DNA from: Alphaproteobacteria bacterium
Lineage (GTDB): Bacteria; Pseudomonadota; Alphaproteobacteria; Micavibrionales; CSBR16-224
NCBI GenBank assembly: GCA_006226225.1
Contig: SBHI01000113.1
Coordinates: forward strand, 1-27,680
DNA length: 27,680 bases
Reading direction: 5' to 3'
The notes beneath the pieces were generated by a model. It had not been told where the DNA came from and searched no databases. It saw only the letters and a list, made by a program, of their open reading frames with translations. The position numbers and the translations under genes were made by a program. Shown here one piece after another: positions 15,850 to 23,595 of this stretch (position 1 is the first letter of the stretch; every line of letters starts with the position of its first letter).

Positions 15850-16722
15850 ATGACGCAAATTCTCACGCTGATTGCAGGCGCGGAACGCACCCTGCCCGCA
15901 GAATTCATAAATAAAATAAAAGCTGATAACAGCACGGTTTTACATCAGGACAAAGCCGTCGATTTTTTCTTTGACGACGCTCCTCGCGCCGCAGCGGTTT
16001 TGCAGGATCTCGCAGCGGAATGCGATACGCAAAAAATCGATGCCGTGTTGCAGGATAACAACCCGGCCCGCCGCAAAAAACTGCTTTGCGCCGATATGGA
16101 CTCCACTTTGATCGAGCAGGAAGGGCTGGATCTGATTGCCGCCCATCTGGGGCTTGGCGAAGAAACCGCCGCCGTGACCGAACGCGCCATGCGCGGCGAA
16201 ATAGATTTTGCCGCCTCCTTGACTGAACGCGTCGCCCTGTTAAAAGGCCTGCCGGCCAGCAAGCTGGATGAAACCTTTGCCGCGTTGACAGACACGCCCG
16301 GTGCGGAAAAACTGGTCAAAACCATGCGGCAAAATGGTGCCCGCTGCGTTTTAATTTCCGGCGGTTTTACCGTTTTTGCCGATAAAGTCGCCGCACGTCT
16401 CGGCTGTCATGCTGCGCATAGTAATATTTTGGATATTGCCGATGGCGCTCTGACCGGACAGGTGATCCCGCCTATTCTCGACAGCCTTCGCAAACGGGCC
16501 ATTCTGGAAGATGAACGCAGCAAACTGCATCTTGGCAACAGTGACGTACTGGCCGTCGGTGACGGTGCGAATGATATTCCGATGCTGGAGGCTGCAGGAA
16601 TAGGAGTCGCCTTCCGCGCGAAACCCAAAGTGGAGGCTGTCACGCCATACCGCATACGGCACGGCGATTTATCCTCCCTGTTGTATTTGCAAGGCTATAC
16701 GGAAGCGGAAATAGTGGCGTAA
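15850..16722 (+). CDS. serB: phosphoserine phosphatase (SerB)
   Basis: This 290-residue HAD-superfamily phosphatase removes phosphate from phosphoserine to give serine, the last step of the pathway. Motif I is CADMDST, with nucleophile D82 and D84. Motif II is LISGGF. Motif III is near the LRKRAIL stretch, and motif IV is VGDGANDIPML, which binds magnesium. A cap helix region (EEGLDLIAAHLGLG-like) follows motif I. The first 75 residues match the reduced N-terminal domain seen in many SerB proteins. It is divergent from serC, so all three serine genes sit together. Its stop is one base from that of a receiver protein on the opposite strand. Confidence 0.94.
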   Translation: MTQILTLIAGAERTLPAEFINKIKADNSTVLHQDKAVDFFFDDAPRAAAVLQDLAAECDTQKIDAVLQDNNPARRKKLLCADMDSTLIEQEGLDLIAAHLGLGEETAAVTERAMRGEIDFAASLTERVALLKGLPASKLDETFAALTDTPGAEKLVKTMRQNGARCVLISGGFTVFADKVAARLGCHAAHSNILDIADGALTGQVIPPILDSLRKRAILEDERSKLHLGNSDVLAVGDGANDIPMLEAAGIGVAFRAKPKVEAVTPYRIRHGDLSSLLYLQGYTEAEIVA

Positions 16723-16723
16723 A

Positions 16724-17137
16724 TTAAGCCCGAAGCTTTTGCTCCATAATCTTCATAATGTGCTTTTTCAAAAAAATCGGCATAACCGGCTTCAACAAAT
16801 AAGCATCAATCTGAAGCTCTATGGCTTTTTTGACGAAATTTTCGTCGGCATGGCTGGTCAGGAAAATGATCGGCACACTACGTAACGGCGTTTCCAGACG
16901 ACGCACCTGCTTTAAAAACTCAAAGCCATTCACAGGACGCATATTAATATCGCAGATGACGACATCGGGTTTTTCCCGCGTTAAAAACCGCAACCCTTCA
17001 AATCCATCATCAGCAGAAAAAACTTTTTGAAAACCAAAGCTTAAAAGATGCTTTTCAACCATAAACCGCACAAACTCGTTATCATCAATAACAAGCGCAC
17101 GCATCAATGAAAAATCCATTCCCCCGTTAAGAAACAT
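16724..17137 (-). CDS. stand-alone CheY-like response-regulator receiver
   Basis: This protein, about 137 residues, is a single receiver domain with no output domain. The acidic pair is in LVIDDN, the phosphate-accepting Asp is in VVICDINM, the conserved Thr is in IIFLTSH, and the Lys is in YLLKPV. Such domains pass phosphate to a partner by binding it rather than controlling DNA. No kinase or partner is next to it. Several starts are possible: a TTG at 17158, ATG at 17137 (chosen, with AAGGGCGTAAGG upstream) or ATG at 17119. It is convergent with serB and separated by one base, which says little about its function. Confidence 0.82.
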   Translation of the reverse strand: MFLNGGMDFSLMRALVIDDNEFVRFMVEKHLLSFGFQKVFSADDGFEGLRFLTREKPDVVICDINMRPVNGFEFLKQVRRLETPLRSVPIIFLTSHADENFVKKAIELQIDAYLLKPVMPIFLKKHIMKIMEQKLRA

Positions 17138-17264
17138 ATCCTTACGCCCTTCCCACAATACACTCTTCTATTATTATTCATTAAAAATAACATATATTGC
17201 TTACGGAAAGCTTAAGCTTGCATAAAAGATATCTAAAATTTTATCTATCGCGCATACTGCAAAG

Positions 17265-17284
17265 CCGCGCGCAAGACCGCGCGG
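17265..17284 (-). terminator. GC-rich hairpin after the 220-residue gene
   Basis: CCGCGCG (17265-17271) and CGCGCGG (17278-17284) form a 7-bp stem with a six-base loop, 30 bases past the minus-strand stop at 17314. There is no good U-tract after it on that strand, so termination is only possible. Confidence 0.35.
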
Positions 17285-17313
17285 AAAAAAGACATAGAGA
17301 AGCGGGAGTGGTT

Positions 17314-17976
17314 TTATTCCGTCAACATAAAGGAGGACAGCAAGATATTCACGCCTTCCTGAAATGCCTTATTCTCGGCAGAATAACGCACAAACATAAT
17401 CAAGGCATTGTTTTTATAGGTAAAAACATCACGTGCATAGGCGGTAACTCCGTTATATCCGTGCTGGGTTTCCTCGACCAGAGCGCGCAGTTTCATCCAG
17501 CTGATACCGTTCTCCTGCTCGACAAAGTCGACATTGGCCTGTGAAAAGGCTGACTTCAACCGTTCGGAGTCATTCTGTTCAATCGCATTTTTCAGCAAGA
17601 CAAGCATCTCGTTGGGTGAAAAGGACTCACCCGCAATTTCCGGATCAAATACCATACAATAAGCATCAACTGTCACGGCATCGCCAGTCGTAAAATCTGA
17701 TTCGCTGTAAACGATTTTTAACGCACGGATATTGTCATGCCGCTCTTTCAGCGGCGCGCCGACCAGAAATCTTGCAAAAATGCTTTCTTCACCGGGCCAG
17801 ATCGGCACAATTGACGGCGCACCGGGAAACACCATGGAGAAGCTGCAGGCATTGTGCTCCAAGCGGTATTCACCCGCGACGGCCTTTGTCGGCATCAGGC
17901 CGACAGCCAAAAGAAACACAAACATAAGAACTCCTGCAATACGCATCATCATCGTTTTTTCCAACATCTTTGTCAT
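17314..17976 (-). CDS. hypothetical secreted protein
   Basis: This protein of about 220 residues carries a signal peptide. After a short MTKMLEKTMM start comes a hydrophobic core (GVLMFVFLLAVGLM) and AVAG at a likely cleavage site. The mature part, about 185 residues, is not familiar. It holds two cysteines (NACSF and AYCMV) that may form a disulfide in the periplasm. Aromatic strands (YRLEHNACSFSMVFPGAPSI, TYKNNALIMFVRYSAEN) resemble the small beta domains of other exported proteins of unknown function. ATG at 17976 is used, but an ATG among 17952-17946, next to GGAAAA, is equally likely. It lies 64 bases after hisS on the same strand, with a weak hairpin between, and may be an extra gene of that operon. 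Confidence 0.72.
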   Translation of the reverse strand: MTKMLEKTMMMRIAGVLMFVFLLAVGLMPTKAVAGEYRLEHNACSFSMVFPGAPSIVPIWPGEESIFARFLVGAPLKERHDNIRALKIVYSESDFTTGDAVTVDAYCMVFDPEIAGESFSPNEMLVLLKNAIEQNDSERLKSAFSQANVDFVEQENGISWMKLRALVEETQHGYNGVTAYARDVFTYKNNALIMFVRYSAENKAFQEGVNILLSSFMLTE

Positions 17977-18040
17977 TATTTTTAGCTTTTCCGGATTTTG
18001 TTCCTATTTCAAATCTATCATAAGAAACATAAAGAATAGT

Positions 18041-19402
18041 TTACACGTTTTTTTGTAAACGTAAAATTCTCCCGTCCTGCGGTTGCCAGTTCGCAGGATT
18101 GGCATTTTCCTGTGTGTGTTCCTGCATGTCTTTGACCTCATGGTCTTTTCCATCCGCAAAAGGCGGGAACCAGACATAAGGGATACCTTTCTTTTCCGCA
18201 TAGGCCAGCTGTTTTTTCAACTTGGTCGGGGAATGGAACAATTCGACCTTAAAACCGCGATTGCGCAAAACAGCCGCTGTCTCATGCGCCATATCATAGG
18301 AATCCTTATCCGGTTGTATCACCAGTATTTCCGTAGGAGAAAAACGCTGCGGCGATAAAGCCTTCCGATCCATCATGCGCGCGAATAAGCGTGTCAGACC
18401 GATCGAGATGCCAATGCCGGGCATATTTCTATTGATGAAATTGCCGGTCAAGTCATCATAACGCCCGCCTGAACCGACAGAGCCAAAACCGGGATCATCC
18501 ACCAGCACGGCTTCCAAAATTGTTCCCGTATAATAATCAAGGCCGCGCACAATCGACAAATCGCCGATAACATCACCTTCCGGCAAATGATCCAGCGCAC
18601 CCAGTACGAAGGCCAGCTCTTCCAGCCCTTCCTGCATAACATCATTTTCGATGCCCAGCGCCGTTACCGCTTCCGATACGGCGTAACCGTCGCCGCGAAT
18701 GGATGCCAATGCCAGCGCTTTTTCAGCCGTCTCCGCTGTCAACCCGGCCTCATCCACCAACTGCCCACAAACAGCCTCTGCACCGATTTTCTCCAGCTTA
18801 TCCAGAATACGCGTCACATCCTGAATATGATCCGCCGTAATGCCGATGCCTTGCAGATAGCCCGTCAGAATTTTACGGTTACTGATACGGATTTGGATTT
18901 TTTCCGGTAGGTCGAGCCTGCTATAAACGGCATGCATAACCTCCGGCACTTCCGCGTCGAAATGCAGCGGCAGATTATCAATATTAATGACATCAATATC
19001 GCATTGATAGAATTCGCGGAAGCGTCCCTTTTGCGGCCGCTCACCGCGCCAGACGCGCTGCATCTGATAGCGTTTGAACGGAAAAGTCAGATCATTGAAA
19101 TACTGCGCTGCATAGCGGGCAAAAGGCACGGTCAGGTCAAAATGCAGTGCCAGACGGGCATCACTACCATCGTCTTCATCCGCCTGTAGGCGCGACAATG
19201 TGTAAATCTCCTTATCTGCTGCACCCTTGGCCATCAAGGCATCCAGTTCTTCCACCGAAGGAGTTTCGATATTGGCATAGCCGTAACTTTCAAAAACCTC
19301 GCGGATAATATCCATCCATTGCTGTTCGATGGCGCGGTATTCCGGCAACCATTCCGGATAGCCGCTGATCGGTTTCGGTTTATATTTTCCGTTATTTGAC
19401 AT
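18041..19402 (-). CDS. hisS: histidyl-tRNA synthetase
   Basis: This 453-residue class II synthetase charges tRNA-His with histidine. Motif 2 is visible in QRVWRGERPQKGRFREFYQCDID, and the two HisRS-specific motifs appear as GLDYYTGTILEA and GGRYDDL. Motif 3 is GISIGLTRLFARM. A C-terminal anticodon-binding domain (about 355-445, LVIQPDKDSYDMAHETAAVL) follows. GGAG lies five to six bases before the ATG. It begins 14 bases after cobT, so it probably belongs to the J-domain-cobS-cobT transcript. The upstream genes are not related in function, and this placement looks like a chance operon with a housekeeping gene. Confidence 0.95.
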   Translation of the reverse strand: MSNNGKYKPKPISGYPEWLPEYRAIEQQWMDIIREVFESYGYANIETPSVEELDALMAKGAADKEIYTLSRLQADEDDGSDARLALHFDLTVPFARYAAQYFNDLTFPFKRYQMQRVWRGERPQKGRFREFYQCDIDVINIDNLPLHFDAEVPEVMHAVYSRLDLPEKIQIRISNRKILTGYLQGIGITADHIQDVTRILDKLEKIGAEAVCGQLVDEAGLTAETAEKALALASIRGDGYAVSEAVTALGIENDVMQEGLEELAFVLGALDHLPEGDVIGDLSIVRGLDYYTGTILEAVLVDDPGFGSVGSGGRYDDLTGNFINRNMPGIGISIGLTRLFARMMDRKALSPQRFSPTEILVIQPDKDSYDMAHETAAVLRNRGFKVELFHSPTKLKKQLAYAEKKGIPYVWFPPFADGKDHEVKDMQEHTQENANPANWQPQDGRILRLQKNV

Positions 19403-19416
19403 CTTTCTCCGCTTTT

Positions 19417-21165
19417 TTAAGACAGCATTTCGATCATTTTATCGACCAGCGTTTCTGCAAGGTCGTTCACATCGGTAATTTTAACGGCCTTTTGATAGTA
19501 ACGCGTCACATCATGGCCGATGCCGATTGACAGCAATTCTATGTTCTTTTTGTTTTCAAGCCAATGAATAACTTTATGAAGATGTTCTTCAAGAAACTGT
19601 CCGTGATTGCAGGACAGCGTCGCATCATCAATCGGCGCACCGTCCGAGATCACAATCAGAATTTTGCGTTCCTCCGGCATCGTCCGCAAACGATCATAGG
19701 CCCACAGCAGTGCTTCACCGTCAATATTCTCTTTTAACAATCCATCCTGCAGCATCAGACTCAGCGCAATACGCGCGCGCCGCCAAGGCATATCCGCCGC
19801 CTTATATATAATGTGCAGCAAGTCATTCAACCGCCCCGGCGCAGGCGGACTGCCTGCCAGCTTCCATTTTTTCTGCGATTCGCCGCCCTTCCAGTGTTTG
19901 GTGGTAAAGCCGAGTATCTCGGTGCGGATACCACAACGCTCCAATGTCCGCGCCAGAATTTCCGTGCTGATAGCCGCCGTCATAATCGGACGTCCGCGCA
20001 TGGAACCGGAATTATCAATCAAAAGACTGACCACCGTGTCACGGAACGGCGCATCATGGCTTTGCTTATAACAAAGCGGGTTTTCAGGATTGGTGACAAT
20101 TTCACCCAAACGCTTGTGATCCAGCAAGCCGGTATCATAGCTGAACTGATAGGCGTATTTTTGCCGTGCCAGAATATAGCGTTGCAATTTTGCCGCAAAA
20201 CGCCCGATCATTTTCTGGGTGGAGGACATCATTTCATCGAGATATTTGCGCAGCTCAAGCAGCTCTTCCTGCGTTGCAAGCTTGCCAGCTTGCTCGACCG
20301 TATCGAATTCCGTCGTATAGATATTATAGCTGTAATCCGCCATCTCCAGCGCAAACTGGCGGGCATATTGCGGCAGTTCCGCCATCTGCTGTTCCTGCGT
20401 CGGCTGACTGCGACCACGCACCATTTCCTCCAGCAAGGCATTGGTCATCTGGCGCATATTTTGCGGGTCGCTTTGTGCAGCCTCCGCTTCGCCCAGCGCC
20501 GCTGTCGCCATCATTTTCTGCATGCTGTCTTCCTGACCTGATGCCGCACCGCTGTCATCATTGCCGCTATCATCAGGAGAGGCATCCTCTTCAAGCGCGC
20601 CCCCCTCTGCAGAACTGTCCGAAGGCGGCAATGCCTCGCTTTCGGTTTCAAAACCGAGATCTTTTAAAAGCGCGCGTCCCATCCGCGCGTAGGCGGTTTG
20701 GTCAGAAAGCACCTCTTTCATCATTTCCGCATGTTGTTCGATCCTTGCGGTATCGTCCGCTGGTAAATCTTTCGAGAATTTGCGCCCCGTCAATGCCTGC
20801 CACAAAGAAAAATAAACACTTTGCGCCGCCGTTGGCGTTGCACCGATTTCCTGCTCGATCGCATGCTGCATATTCGCCGCCGCACCGCGCATCCGCGCTG
20901 CTCCCAAAGCTTCACAACGCGCATATTCCAGCAATGTCGCCGCCATCGCCGTATCCGCATTGCGCGGAGACAATCTCTTATGCAGCACGGGGTTATGATA
21001 GCGGCGGCGGAATGCCTCGCGGTCAGCCGCACCGCGCAGATCACCGCCGGTGTTTTCAATTTCTTCAAGACCTGTCAGATCAATCTCATCGTCCTCGGCA
21101 AGGGCGCGCATCGCCGCCGCGACGGCAGCTTCAAAAGCTTCTCTTTCTTCAGGCGTCACGGTCAT
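19417..21165 (-). CDS. cobT: CobT-type VWA protein (cobaltochelatase subunit family)
   Basis: This 582-residue protein belongs to the CobT family, which works with the AAA+ ATPase CobS. In cobalamin synthesis, CobNST inserts cobalt into hydrogenobyrinate diamide. The C-terminal VWA domain has the metal-ion MIDAS motif DNSGS at 384-388, and the rest of the domain is intact to the end. An acidic, Ser/Gly-rich linker lies at about 175-212. The start overlaps the cobS stop by 17 bases. The usual partner, CobN, is not in this window. In many alphaproteobacteria the CobST pair persists without the cobalamin pathway, so a chelatase role is not assured here. Similar pairs act as MoxR/VWA chaperones. 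Confidence 0.9.
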   Translation of the reverse strand: MTVTPEEREAFEAAVAAAMRALAEDDEIDLTGLEEIENTGGDLRGAADREAFRRRYHNPVLHKRLSPRNADTAMAATLLEYARCEALGAARMRGAAANMQHAIEQEIGATPTAAQSVYFSLWQALTGRKFSKDLPADDTARIEQHAEMMKEVLSDQTAYARMGRALLKDLGFETESEALPPSDSSAEGGALEEDASPDDSGNDDSGAASGQEDSMQKMMATAALGEAEAAQSDPQNMRQMTNALLEEMVRGRSQPTQEQQMAELPQYARQFALEMADYSYNIYTTEFDTVEQAGKLATQEELLELRKYLDEMMSSTQKMIGRFAAKLQRYILARQKYAYQFSYDTGLLDHKRLGEIVTNPENPLCYKQSHDAPFRDTVVSLLIDNSGSMRGRPIMTAAISTEILARTLERCGIRTEILGFTTKHWKGGESQKKWKLAGSPPAPGRLNDLLHIIYKAADMPWRRARIALSLMLQDGLLKENIDGEALLWAYDRLRTMPEERKILIVISDGAPIDDATLSCNHGQFLEEHLHKVIHWLENKKNIELLSIGIGHDVTRYYQKAVKITDVNDLAETLVDKMIEMLS

Positions 21166-22135
21166 AGGACAGTTCCACCCCGAAGCAACGCTGGTAATAT
21201 TCTGCCAGAACGCGGTGCTCCATCGGATCGGTGCGGTTCATAAAGGTAATGCGGAACGCATGTGCGAGATCATCAAAAATCAGATAGTTTTCCGCCCAGT
21301 GCAAGACCGTACGCGGCGACATCACTACAGACAAGTCACCGGCCTTAAAGCCCTGCCGCGTCAGATGCGCCATCCGCACCATCAAGGTGGCGGTTTCGCG
21401 TTTATCCTTATCTTTGGCGAATTCCGGCAGTTTTGCCAGCAGAATGGCGATTTCCTGTTCCTCCGGCAGATAATTCAGCGCCGTTACAATGTGCCAGCGA
21501 TCCATTTGCCCCTGATTGATCGTCTGCGTGCCGTGATAAAGTCCTGTGGTATCGCCCAGCCCGACCGTATTGGCGGTGGCGAAAATACGAAACGCCGGAT
21601 GCGGCGTAATTACGCGGTTTTGCTCAAGAAGAGTCATGCGGCCATCCGCCTCCAGCAAACGCTGGATGACGAACATCACATCAGGACGACCCGCATCATA
21701 TTCGTCAAACACCAGCGCGACCGGATTTTGCAGCGCCCAGGGCAGCAGCCCTTCCTGAAATTCCGTCACTTGCTTACCATCCTTCAAGACAATGGCATCA
21801 CGCCCGACCAGTTCGGTCCGGCTGATATGGCTATCCAGATTGATACGGATGCACGGCCAATTCAGCCTTGCCGCAACCTGTTCGATATGGGTCGATTTCC
21901 CCGTGCCGTGATAGCCTTGTATCATCACGCGGCGGTTATGCGTAAAGCCTGCAAGCAACGCCAGAGTCGTGTTGCGGTCAAACACATAGCTGTCATCAAT
22001 TTTCGGCACATAAGCGTCATTGGCCGGAGAGGAAAAGGCCGGCACCTGCATATTACTTTCAATGCCGAAAACCTGCTGCACCGATACCGTCGTATCGGGT
22101 GCTTCCAATACAAACTGATCCGCTTTGATTGTCAT
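21149..22135 (-). CDS. cobS: CobS-type AAA+ ATPase (cobaltochelatase subunit family)
   Basis: This 328-residue AAA+ ATPase is the CobS partner of CobT. Walker A is GYHGTGKS (K80) and Walker B is LVFDEYD (D144, E145). Sensor 1 is in the stretch FRIFATANTVGLGD. A QMDRWHIV segment follows, and an N-terminal IDDSYVFDRNTT-like region precedes the ATPase core. It should form a ring on its own or with CobT and remodel a client. It overlaps the J-domain gene by four bases (ATGA) and cobT by 17 bases, so the three are almost surely translated together. Whether the complex makes cobalamin here, or has another job, cannot be decided from this window. Confidence 0.92.
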   Translation of the reverse strand: MTIKADQFVLEAPDTTVSVQQVFGIESNMQVPAFSSPANDAYVPKIDDSYVFDRNTTLALLAGFTHNRRVMIQGYHGTGKSTHIEQVAARLNWPCIRINLDSHISRTELVGRDAIVLKDGKQVTEFQEGLLPWALQNPVALVFDEYDAGRPDVMFVIQRLLEADGRMTLLEQNRVITPHPAFRIFATANTVGLGDTTGLYHGTQTINQGQMDRWHIVTALNYLPEEQEIAILLAKLPEFAKDKDKRETATLMVRMAHLTRQGFKAGDLSVVMSPRTVLHWAENYLIFDDLAHAFRITFMNRTDPMEHRVLAEYYQRCFGVELSYDRDA

Positions 22136-22752
22136 CCGTCTTCCCTCTCCAATTCCTGGTATTTCTGATAGGCGATTTTCAAAACCGAATAAGCCATGTT
22201 GATTTTCTTCATCATTTCCTCGGCCTCCGGATCGCTGCCTCCGCGCAGATCCGGATGGTACTTTTTCACCAGACGTTTATATTCTGATTGAATCTCCGGC
22301 CATGTCAATGGCGGCGACAGTCCCAGCGCTGCCATCGCCTCGCTTTCCGGCGTCAAAAGCGTGTCACCATCCTGCGTTTTGCGTTTTTGTTCATGGTAAT
22401 TGATGCGCTCGCCAAAGAAATTCATATCTTCATAGATGCGGCGCTGCAGACGCTCAAAATCCACAGGATGCGGTGCCATATCCCATGTCGGTCTGTCCCA
22501 CAGATAAGTATTGTACATCTGCCGCTCGATCTCTGCGCGCGACATGCCTTCAAAGAAGTTCCAGTTTTTGTTGTAATCCGTGACATGCTCAAGGCAAAAG
22601 TGATAATATTCCTTCAAGTCACGGGATTTGGGAGCACGGTATTCTCCGGGATTGGGACACCCCGGCACATCACAAGCCCCCGGCTGCGGAGCATGTTTTG
22701 CCTTTTCCTTCGCCAGCAAGTCCAGAAAGTATTTTGACGGCCTAAACCCCAT
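22132..22752 (-). CDS. J-domain protein with N-terminal cysteine motif
   Basis: This 206-residue protein ends in a J domain (about 150-206), with the HPD motif in KKYHPDLRGG, for stimulating DnaK-type ATPases. The N-terminal half has CDVPGC and FCLEHV, a C-x4-C and C-x2-H pattern that suggests a small metal site. The start is ATG at 22752; an in-frame ATG at 22998 would run across bolA on the other strand. Its stop overlaps the cobS start by four bases. Such J proteins next to cobST occur widely in alphaproteobacteria and may feed a client to the CobST ATPase or to DnaK. It is divergent from bolA with 48 bases between the starts. Confidence 0.85.
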   Translation of the reverse strand: MGFRPSKYFLDLLAKEKAKHAPQPGACDVPGCPNPGEYRAPKSRDLKEYYHFCLEHVTDYNKNWNFFEGMSRAEIERQMYNTYLWDRPTWDMAPHPVDFERLQRRIYEDMNFFGERINYHEQKRKTQDGDTLLTPESEAMAALGLSPPLTWPEIQSEYKRLVKKYHPDLRGGSDPEAEEMMKKINMAYSVLKIAYQKYQELEREDG

Positions 22753-22800
22753 ATCTGCCGCTTTCCAATGGGCAATTATTTTCAAAGGGTGGAGTGTAAC

Positions 22801-23079
22801 ATGGAACAGATGACAGACAAAATAAAACACAAAATCGAAGCGGCTTTTTCTCCCGACCTGCTGGAGATTCGCAACGACAGTGACAAGCATCGCGGTCATG
22901 CCGGTGATGACGGCAGCGGAGAAAGTCACTTTCACCTTACAATTGTTTCCGGTGTTTTTAAAGACAAGTCGCGCATCGACAGACAACGCATGGTTCATAC
23001 ATTATTGAAAACAGAGCTAAATTCCGGAATCCACGCTCTTGCCCTTGTTCTGCGTACTCCGGAAGAACATAACCGCTGA
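22801..23079 (+). CDS. BolA-family protein
   Basis: This 92-residue protein has the BolA fold: an N-terminal helix, LEIRNDSDKHRGH, a strand with HFHLTIVS, a central helix with SRIDRQRMVHTLL, and the ending ALALVLRTPEEHN. BolA proteins pair with monothiol glutaredoxins and bind [2Fe-2S] clusters, and some act as regulators. The ligand His is probably in the HRGH or HFHL stretch. ATG at 22801 is chosen because GGAG lies about six bases upstream; an earlier ATG at 22768 has no such site. It shares a 48-base gap with the divergent J-domain gene, so its promoter lies there or overlaps the J gene. Confidence 0.9.
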   Translation: MEQMTDKIKHKIEAAFSPDLLEIRNDSDKHRGHAGDDGSGESHFHLTIVSGVFKDKSRIDRQRMVHTLLKTELNSGIHALALVLRTPEEHNR

Positions 23080-23212
23080 TTTTAAATATTTTTGAAAGAA
23101 TATTGCGTCTTCATTCCCCCTATTGCACTTTGCGAAAGAACACTCTAGAGTTGCGGCCAGAGGAAATGCTCTGCACATGCCTTGTTTTTGAAACTTGATC
23201 AGAAAGATCGCA

Positions 23213-23575
23213 ATGAGCAAAAATAACTGTAGCGGTAACACAATAAAAAAATTCGCTCCCAATTCCATGCTGACGGAAGCGCTTTCGGCTGTGAAAACGA
23301 GTCGTACAGACACCCCTTCCTGCCGCAATATCCGCATTCACGGACGGCGTACCAGCATACGTCTGGATGACCATATGTGGGATGCCCTGATCGAAATTGC
23401 AAATCTGGAAAAATGCAGCCTGCACGACATCTGCGCAATTGTGCATGACAATAAAGAAGAGTCTATCGGCTTCACTGCGGCATTGCGCGTTTTTCTTCTG
23501 CACTATTACCGTGCAGCCACGCTCAACTGCACAAGCTGCCGCCAGCACATCCATGACAATAAAACAGAAGAGTAG
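23213..23575 (+). CDS. ribbon-helix-helix (RHH_4-type) protein
   Basis: This 120-residue protein matches the RHH_4 family. The core at about residues 43-90 reads RNIRIHGRRTSIRLDDHMWDALIEI, with a first strand, then helices ending in FTAALRVFLLHYY. The family probably binds DNA as a dimer through its N-terminal strand. The first 40 residues are extra and polar. Cysteines at CSL, CAI, CTSC are scattered, and CTSC near the end might bind metal. The ATG at 23213 has AGAAAG seven bases upstream; a TTG at 23195 is less likely. The last bases of the gene are part of a perfect 17-bp tandem duplication. It is convergent with the UDG gene, whose stop lies 20 bases further. Confidence 0.85.
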   Translation: MSKNNCSGNTIKKFAPNSMLTEALSAVKTSRTDTPSCRNIRIHGRRTSIRLDDHMWDALIEIANLEKCSLHDICAIVHDNKEESIGFTAALRVFLLHYYRAATLNCTSCRQHIHDNKTEE

Positions 23576-23593
23576 TTAAAACAGAAGAGTAGT
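23560..23593. repeat. 17-bp perfect tandem duplication at the RHH stop
   Basis: TAAAACAGAAGAGTAGT occurs twice in a row, at 23560-23576 and 23577-23593. The first copy carries the RHH stop codon (TAG 23573-23575). The second lies in the 20-base gap before the UDG stop. Confidence 0.95.
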
Positions 23594-23595
23594 TT

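Noticed and set aside
17205..17300. The palindromic AAGCTTAAGCTT and GC-rich stretch as an origin or attachment site.
   Set aside because: There are no repeated boxes, integrase or replication gene nearby; the GC-rich part is a plain hairpin.
20166..21167. A 333-codon open frame on the plus strand across cobT.
   Set aside because: It is the antisense of the cobT coding region: it follows cobT's codon periodicity and has no ribosome site or family match.
21050..22168. A 372-codon open frame on the plus strand opposite cobS.
   Set aside because: cobS is intact on the minus strand with Walker motifs; this frame shows no family features.
22753..22998. An 82-residue N-terminal extension of the J-domain protein.
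   Set aside because: It lies across bolA on the opposite strand, and the ATG at 22752 gives the natural start of the protein.
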